DNA of 10,914 bases from an uncultured Clostridia bacterium (GTDB taxonomy: Bacteria > Bacillota > Clostridia > Christensenellales > DUVY01). The notes under the pieces are model-generated. The model worked only from the letters and a program-made list of their open reading frames with translations, had not been told where the DNA came from and did no database searches. Numbering within the stretch: position 1 is the stretch's first letter; each line of letters starts with the position of its first letter. Of this stretch, positions 7,801 to 10,914 are shown piece by piece. A program made the position numbers and the translations under genes. The DNA lies in assembly GCA_937895465.1 (NCBI GenBank), contig CALAYY010000046.1, positions 1 to 10,914 of the forward strand, read 5' to 3'.

Positions 7801-7927
7801 TTTGATTATCTTCAGCCATAACAATTGACCTATTTCGGCTTATTGAAAAATACTGCATTACAGAAAAAACCATTGCAAAACTTAAAAACCACCTTAATAT
7901 ACTATACGATCTTTTTTTAATTTTCAT
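4832..7927 (-). CDS. Secreted, membrane-anchored GH5 glycosidase with multiple Ig-like domains
   Basis: The protein has 1031 residues. A signal peptide covers about 1-38 (basic start, hydrophobic 11-24, likely cut after VMA). The GH5 domain spans about 52-410: GWNLGN at 64-69, HH at 149-150, acid/base Glu203 in FESMNEV, HDY at 281-283, nucleophile Glu327 in FGEYGA and Trp365. It should be a retaining endo-beta-glycanase (cellulase-like); the exact substrate cannot be read. Big_2-like domains follow at about 436-516, 530-622 and 630-719, then two further Ig/cadherin-like domains at about 738-826 and 834-925. The module shared with the CotH lipoprotein is at 931-999. The end is GCGGS (1006-1010), a hydrophobic stretch and KKK, which looks like a C-terminal membrane anchor or sorting signal. 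No CBM or dockerin was recognised. The catalytic and first Big_2 domains closely match the GH5 at the left edge, so the two are paralogues with different tails. Confidence 0.95.
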   Translation of the reverse strand: MKIKKRSYSILRWFLSFAMVFSVMQYFSISRNRSIVMAEDNQTVLSNPYRELTAEELVDEMGVGWNLGNRFDAGAESGWGNPKATQEFFKRVHDMGFNSVRLPVTWSNDQYVNLGKSYPYELDQAYLDRVQDVVDYIISLDMYVAVNMHHDKWISSGVDAFRTGGANSPTWINTKARYGAGWRQISDRFKDYDEHLLFESMNEVAGTDASVAGVKSDTKAIIELNQIFTDEIRATGNNNEKRWLVVCGRYTNIDTSADKSNGFKFPDDPLSSTNRFMFSIHDYDYQLGLSNPGLPGYSRSQALAYAGQIQKLINGYTLQGIPIWFGEYGAGDKTYFQEDNDKAVAYWFEMMNAYFKRSMTVGAIWDNGSMKRGTGGSTSNDYFAVINREDGTAWRPYAIDATIRGYYFYDDPSIGLNQIYNTIPGDDKNFTEVKPVTEITLSKSHLNLRVGSDYQVTATCKPIDNNDPIIWTSSDSSIATVYNGYIRAKGTGKATITAYAQSTRDTGRTMKETLTVTAYPDDSIASSGTINVPSSISISDPDLWTTNSEGTNWISSNTVAQSKAQLDVTAQGLRKGDTVYYRSADPSVVSVNSVGKLVAISQGKTYVTVSTNSGIEKQVLVTVGTPEVGDVTGLTASGAISLNASESIKEATATVAPANANEKISFVSSDTSVAIPASSLAVTPVLGKASMDIIAVSNGTAKITASTPSGVSCIFDVTVSGLTPSYDDERVYRDADPSSIAPTISIDMPDTIVRNWLTRISYDAQTDNPDVTKPLNITMNVSLGGFELPVNNGIFLPNAFGKILVRAKAEDEFGNSSFASKTITVVNGAAPSKTPPVITFDMEQQVTLGEEMEIVFDVSSLNGDLPEPHEFDVAVVVEHGSDVLEVNKVDGAYLFTPLEVGNYTVKVTASDAYGNIKTESYEFTSMFSLAINEAAEITNIKIDDLTPSRQYATGSYELTFSVKDGYTAVVKVNDTVVTASEGKYTITIDANTTIDITVTKTPAKKGCGGSKAAILPILALSAFIFFKKKSI
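4835..4912 (-). other. Cys-Gly-Gly-Ser C-terminal membrane anchor / sorting signal
   Basis: The last 26 residues of the GH5 enzyme (1006-1031) are GCGGS, then a hydrophobic run of about 16 residues, then a basic tail FKKKSI. This has the layout of GlyGly-CTERM-like tails (small-residue motif, one transmembrane stretch, basic end) and not of LPXTG signals. Retention at the cell surface is inferred; processing after the Cys-Gly-Gly motif is only a possibility. Confidence 0.7.
4931..5137 (-). repeat. Shared module, GH5 copy
   Basis: This stretch codes for GH5 residues 931-999, immediately before the C-terminal anchor. It is the partner of the CotH-lipoprotein copy at 4317-4523: same length, no gaps, about half the residues identical. 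The pattern (YELTF, then AVVKVND, then EGKYTITI and IDITV) predicts a small all-beta domain. I do not recognise a named family with certainty. Confidence 0.85.
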
Positions 7928-7940
7928 AATATATTCAAGT

Positions 7941-7950
7941 CCTCCCCCTT
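7941..7950 (-). promoter_or_regulatory. Wide-spaced ribosome binding site of the anchored GH5 gene
   Basis: AAGGGGGAGG on the minus strand ends 13 bases before the ATG at 7927, longer than usual. Reading upstream in frame gives ATT, TAT, GAA, CTT and GGA, so there is no standard in-frame start closer to the site and the ATG is kept. The other bases of this 52-base gap show no terminator or promoter. Confidence 0.65.
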
Positions 7951-7979
7951 ATATTTTTTTCATTTGTTAGTATTTTTTT

Positions 7980-9716
7980 TTATGCATCCGCTTTAGGCCA
8001 TTTGCGCAAGGCTTCTGCATTACACCATCCTACATATTCTTCATAATTAAGACTTTGACATTCTTTTCTCAAATCAGAAATGATTTTTGAATATTCCAAA
8101 TCATTCTTTGCAAACATAGCCTGCCAAGAATTTCTTTTAAGGCTCTTGATAATCTCATTCCATTTTATATCCATATCAGCCGACTTAGGACTTTCAGCAT
8201 AATTAGAAGCAGGTATGACTGAATAGTTTTGTTTGCCCATATATTCTTGCATGTTTAAGCTGTCAGTTCTTTGGCGCCAATCTTTTTCAATATCATATAC
8301 ATCATCTGTTTGCTGACTTGCCCAATAATCGTATTTAAACTTCTCACCGCTTGGATTTGCATCAGTTATGGTGTCGGGGTTTATAGAATCCAAAGACCAA
8401 ATGATATTATTAATTTGAAGTTTTCCGTCATTGTAACTTCCGCTTAGTCTATAGGTTTTACCACTAAAAGGAGATACCCATTTTACATCGTTTTGAATCT
8501 TATAAGGATCTCTTCTGCATTCATCACCAAATTCAGTAAAATATGTGCGGCCATTCTCATCATAATCCCAATGTACACCCTGTAAGCCATACCAAATATG
8601 CATTGCGCCCTCAGGAGAAGCTAACCAGTTAATAATTTCCATACATTTTTGAGGATATCGTGTACGTGATCCAATAGACCATACACGCTCATTTCCAAAT
8701 GTACTAAGCCCGTATGTAATGACATTAGCATCAGCAGGCACTAAAGGCGCCATCATTTTACCCTCTGCCAAATGTTCTACAGTGTTATAAATTAAACTTC
8801 CTGAAAAATCAAATGTAGAAGCAAACACGCCGCCGTTTTTCACCTTTTCAGCCATTGAGTTCCAGTTATTTGTTGGAGCGTCTGGGTCAAGAAGCCCTTT
8901 TCTGTTTAGATTATAAAAGAAACGAAGAGCATTCAAATAAGGTCCGTTTTCTTCTAATGCGCCATGGAACACCCCGTTAACAGCGTCATAAAGACCTAAC
9001 TGAAATTCATCATAGCCATAATAAGAAGAAGCAAATGCTTTGACATTCATAACCATATTGCCGTCCCAATCCTTAAATGGCGACATAGCGTAAGTAGGTT
9101 TGCCTGCTTCGTCTGTAGGTTCTAATGCTTTCATATCTGCAAGCACATCAACATAATCATTCAAATTATTAACTTCTGGATAACCAAGTTCTTTATATAG
9201 ATCCCAACGAATATCCCATGAATAAAAAAACGATTCATGATCTTCGGCTGAAGGAGAGACATTATGTCCAATGCCGTAAATCTTTTTATATTTTGCTTCA
9301 GGTCCGATTTGGCTGTTTATTGTCCTGTTAGCTTCAAGAGCAGTTGAAAAATATTTTGTAAGATTACTGCCGTAATTATTTAAAAGACCCATATCTTCCC
9401 ATGAAAAGAGCATATCTCTTTTTATAGCGTTCTGATATTTTGAGCCGTTACTGCCCCAGACGACAATATCGCCCAAGTTGCCTGATTCCATACGCGCATC
9501 ATAAACGCCTTCAGTATCGGCAACAATATTAAGTTTTACGTTAAACTTATCCTCAAGCAGTGTCTTAAAAAATCCTAGCTGCTGATCGGTTGAATTAGCT
9601 AACTGACTATAGCAAGTTAATTCAATTAACTTTTTATTCTCTTGTTGTTTACAAGCAGTAAGAGGAACCATTAACAACATCATAATTGCTAATAGCAAAC
9701 CAATTCTTTTTTTCAT
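7980..9716 (-). CDS. ABC transporter solute-binding lipoprotein (LplA/YtcQ type)
   Basis: The protein has 578 residues, within the usual range for the large family-1 binding proteins that pair with LplB/YtcP permeases. The N terminus is a lipoprotein signal with a Lys-Arg start, a hydrophobic stretch 6-20 and lipobox LTAC, Cys22 being lipidated. The mature part opens with a beta-strand region (LIELTCYSQLAN) typical of these proteins and is rich in Trp and Tyr, as expected for sugar stacking. It should capture oligosaccharides outside the cell and deliver them to the two permeases encoded just upstream. The adjacent GH5 genes suggest GH5-released beta-oligosaccharides, but relatives are also known for pectin-derived sugars, so the ligand is open. 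A strong AAGGAGGG lies 4 bases before the ATG. The gene starts 34 bases after the permease, so it is probably cotranscribed. Confidence 0.93.
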   Translation of the reverse strand: MKKRIGLLLAIMMLLMVPLTACKQQENKKLIELTCYSQLANSTDQQLGFFKTLLEDKFNVKLNIVADTEGVYDARMESGNLGDIVVWGSNGSKYQNAIKRDMLFSWEDMGLLNNYGSNLTKYFSTALEANRTINSQIGPEAKYKKIYGIGHNVSPSAEDHESFFYSWDIRWDLYKELGYPEVNNLNDYVDVLADMKALEPTDEAGKPTYAMSPFKDWDGNMVMNVKAFASSYYGYDEFQLGLYDAVNGVFHGALEENGPYLNALRFFYNLNRKGLLDPDAPTNNWNSMAEKVKNGGVFASTFDFSGSLIYNTVEHLAEGKMMAPLVPADANVITYGLSTFGNERVWSIGSRTRYPQKCMEIINWLASPEGAMHIWYGLQGVHWDYDENGRTYFTEFGDECRRDPYKIQNDVKWVSPFSGKTYRLSGSYNDGKLQINNIIWSLDSINPDTITDANPSGEKFKYDYWASQQTDDVYDIEKDWRQRTDSLNMQEYMGKQNYSVIPASNYAESPKSADMDIKWNEIIKSLKRNSWQAMFAKNDLEYSKIISDLRKECQSLNYEEYVGWCNAEALRKWPKADA

Positions 9717-9720
9717 TTTT

Positions 9721-9728
9721 CCCTCCTT
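9721..9728 (-). promoter_or_regulatory. Ribosome binding site of the solute-binding protein gene
   Basis: AAGGAGGG on the minus strand lies 4 bases before the ATG at 9716. It is among the strongest sites in the window, which fits the excess of binding protein over permease usual in ABC importers. Confidence 0.85.
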
Positions 9729-9750
9729 AAAATTGATATTTTTGTTGTAT

Positions 9751-10683
9751 TTATCCTTTCACTGCGCCCATCATTATTCCTTTAATGAAATAGCGTTGCA
9801 TGAATGGATATAAAAGCACTATAGGTATGATTGATACCATGGCTATTGTATACTGTATAATTCTGTCATCAAGGTTTAGCGCTCCACCTACGCCTTCTCT
9901 TATTTGTGATGCAAGGTTAGTTGATTTTTTGAGATAATCATAAAGACGATGTTGCAATGTAAAAAGACTGCGGTTTCCTTGCATCAAAATTAATGAGTCT
10001 TGAAACGAATTCCATTGACTGACAGCACCAAATATTGCTATGGTAGCGAGTATTGGAAGCGACAACGGCCATATAATACGGAAAAATATAGTAAATGTCC
10101 CTGCACCGTCTATAATCGCACTTTCTTCTACATAAGGAGGCAAGGATTCGATATAAGTCTTTACCAAAATAATGTTAAACGGAACCACCATTCCCGGTAA
10201 AATGTATGCTAAGTAATTGTTAGTCAATCCAAGATTGAACATTGTAAGGTACCATGGTATAAGCCCTGCATTAAAATACATAGGAACGATTATAAATCTA
10301 TACCAAAATTTATGTGCCCACATTTTACGTTTTGTAAACAAGTATCCCGCAAACGCAGACACGATTACCATAAGCGTTGTCCCCAAAACAGTACGCGAGA
10401 CAGTTATCCAAACTGAGAGCAAAAAATCATTCATATAGAAAACCATGCGGTAATTATCAAGATGCATTTTTAATGGGATAAACATAATCTTGCCGCTTGT
10501 AACTAGATTATTATCAGAAATAGTATTTATAAAAAGATAGTAAAACGGAAAGAAACAAAGCAAGGTAAACAATAAAAAAATTGTAATATTTATCGTGCAA
10601 AATACATAATCGCCTACGGTTGACTTATATACTTGATGATCGCTAGATTCAGTCATTCTTTCTTTTTTTCTTAATTTTATCAT
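9751..10683 (-). CDS. ABC sugar transporter permease, YtcP/LplC type (MalG-like)
   Basis: The protein has 310 residues and is an integral membrane permease of the carbohydrate-uptake-1 class. Hydrophobic segments appear near 30-55, 88-115, 128-148, 158-177, 208-225 and 277-296, fitting six transmembrane helices. The cytoplasmic EAA loop, which docks the ATPase, is at about 186-210 with EESAIIDGAG followed by FRIIWPLSLP. The ending FIKGIMMGAVKG is typical of the YtcP/LplC group. It would pair with the LplB-type permease encoded just upstream and serve the binding protein downstream. The start at 10683 is preceded by GGGGGAG at 6 bases; a second ATG at codon 10 lacks such a site. No ATP-binding subunit is in the window; a shared MsmX-like ATPase encoded elsewhere is the usual solution. 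Confidence 0.95.
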   Translation of the reverse strand: MIKLRKKERMTESSDHQVYKSTVGDYVFCTINITIFLLFTLLCFFPFYYLFINTISDNNLVTSGKIMFIPLKMHLDNYRMVFYMNDFLLSVWITVSRTVLGTTLMVIVSAFAGYLFTKRKMWAHKFWYRFIIVPMYFNAGLIPWYLTMFNLGLTNNYLAYILPGMVVPFNIILVKTYIESLPPYVEESAIIDGAGTFTIFFRIIWPLSLPILATIAIFGAVSQWNSFQDSLILMQGNRSLFTLQHRLYDYLKKSTNLASQIREGVGGALNLDDRIIQYTIAMVSIIPIVLLYPFMQRYFIKGIMMGAVKG

Positions 10684-10689
10684 TGCCGA

Positions 10690-10696
10690 CTCCCCC
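10690..10696 (-). promoter_or_regulatory. Ribosome binding site touching the upstream stop codon
   Basis: GGGGGAG on the minus strand lies 6 bases before the ATG at 10683. It abuts and shares one base with the TAG stop (10698-10696) of the upstream permease, which suggests translational coupling of the two permeases and supports the first of two possible ATG starts. Confidence 0.7.
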
Positions 10697-10914
10697 TATA
10701 TAATGCTCTCGCCGCGAATCAGCTTGGAAACTCCGTTTGCAATAAACAACAGGATTATGCTGATGATAGATTTCATCATACTAAGCACTGTTGAAAACGG
10801 CGTCATTTGTGTGCTATTTCCGCTATTGTCAAATAAAAGCCTATAAATATACAAGTCCAAAACTTCTATATTAGATTCGTTAAAACTGTTATGAAAGACC
10901 AAGTATTGTTCAAG
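10696..10914 (-). CDS. ABC sugar transporter permease, LplB/YteP type, C-terminal fragment
   Basis: Only the last 72 residues and the TAG stop are in the window; the frame is open to the right edge. The fragment reads EVLDLYIYRLLF, a polar stretch, then TPFSTVLSMMKSIISIILLFIANGVSKLIRGESII. This matches the usual end of LplB/YteP (COG4209) permeases: the DVIDTYVYR-like segment, a last transmembrane helix with AN near its end, and a basic tail. It should form the heterodimeric channel with the YtcP-type permease whose start is 12 bases further on. An apparent start inside this stretch (TTG at 10902) is not meaningful, since coding continues upstream of it. Confidence 0.85.
   Translation of the reverse strand, partial: LEQYLVFHNSFNESNIEVLDLYIYRLLFDNSGNSTQMTPFSTVLSMMKSIISIILLFIANGVSKLIRGESII

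Noticed and set aside
1..10914. CRISPR arrays, tRNA or rRNA genes, transposases, riboswitches
   Set aside because: Reading both strands showed no regularly spaced direct repeats, RNA-gene signatures or transposase motifs. Nearly all of the window is accounted for by the six coding regions.

Overview
The window is an AT-rich stretch in which all six recognisable genes lie on the minus strand with short gaps and mostly strong AGGAGG-like ribosome binding sites. The lipoprotein-anchored ABC transporter of the LplA/LplB/YtcP type, the Shine-Dalgarno sites, the Big_2-type surface domains and the Cys-Gly-Gly-Ser C-terminal anchor all point to a Gram-positive Bacillota, most likely an anaerobic plant-fibre-degrading member of the Clostridia. 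That assignment is inference; no rRNA or other marker gene is present.

Reading in the direction of transcription (right to left): the C-terminal end of an LplB-type permease (10914-10696), a complete YtcP/LplC-type permease (10683-9751), a large solute-binding lipoprotein (9716-7980), a 1031-residue secreted GH5 glycosidase with several Ig-like domains and a C-terminal membrane anchor (7927-4832), an 892-residue lipoprotein with lamin-tail, chitobiase-C-like and CotH-kinase domains (4646-1968), and a second GH5 glycosidase with Big_2 domains (1873 to beyond base 1). The gaps are 12, 34, 52, 185 and 94 bases. No convincing promoter or Rho-independent terminator was seen in them, so a single long transcript is plausible.

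The likely joint role is extracellular attack on a beta-linked plant polysaccharide (cellulose, mixed-linkage glucan, xyloglucan or mannan cannot be told apart here) by two surface or secreted GH5 enzymes. The resulting oligosaccharides would be taken up by the binding protein and two permeases. No ATPase is visible; in this transporter type it is commonly a shared one encoded elsewhere.

The most interesting part is the GH5/CotH pair. The 1031-residue enzyme and the CotH lipoprotein share an ungapped module of about 70 residues, roughly half identical. In both it lies next to the predicted membrane anchor, although one protein is anchored at its C terminus and the other by its N-terminal lipid. 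With the CotH kinase-like domain between two glycosidases, this suggests an envelope-tethered fibre-degrading assembly built without dockerins or cohesins. An 83-base near-continuous inverted repeat lies between these two genes.
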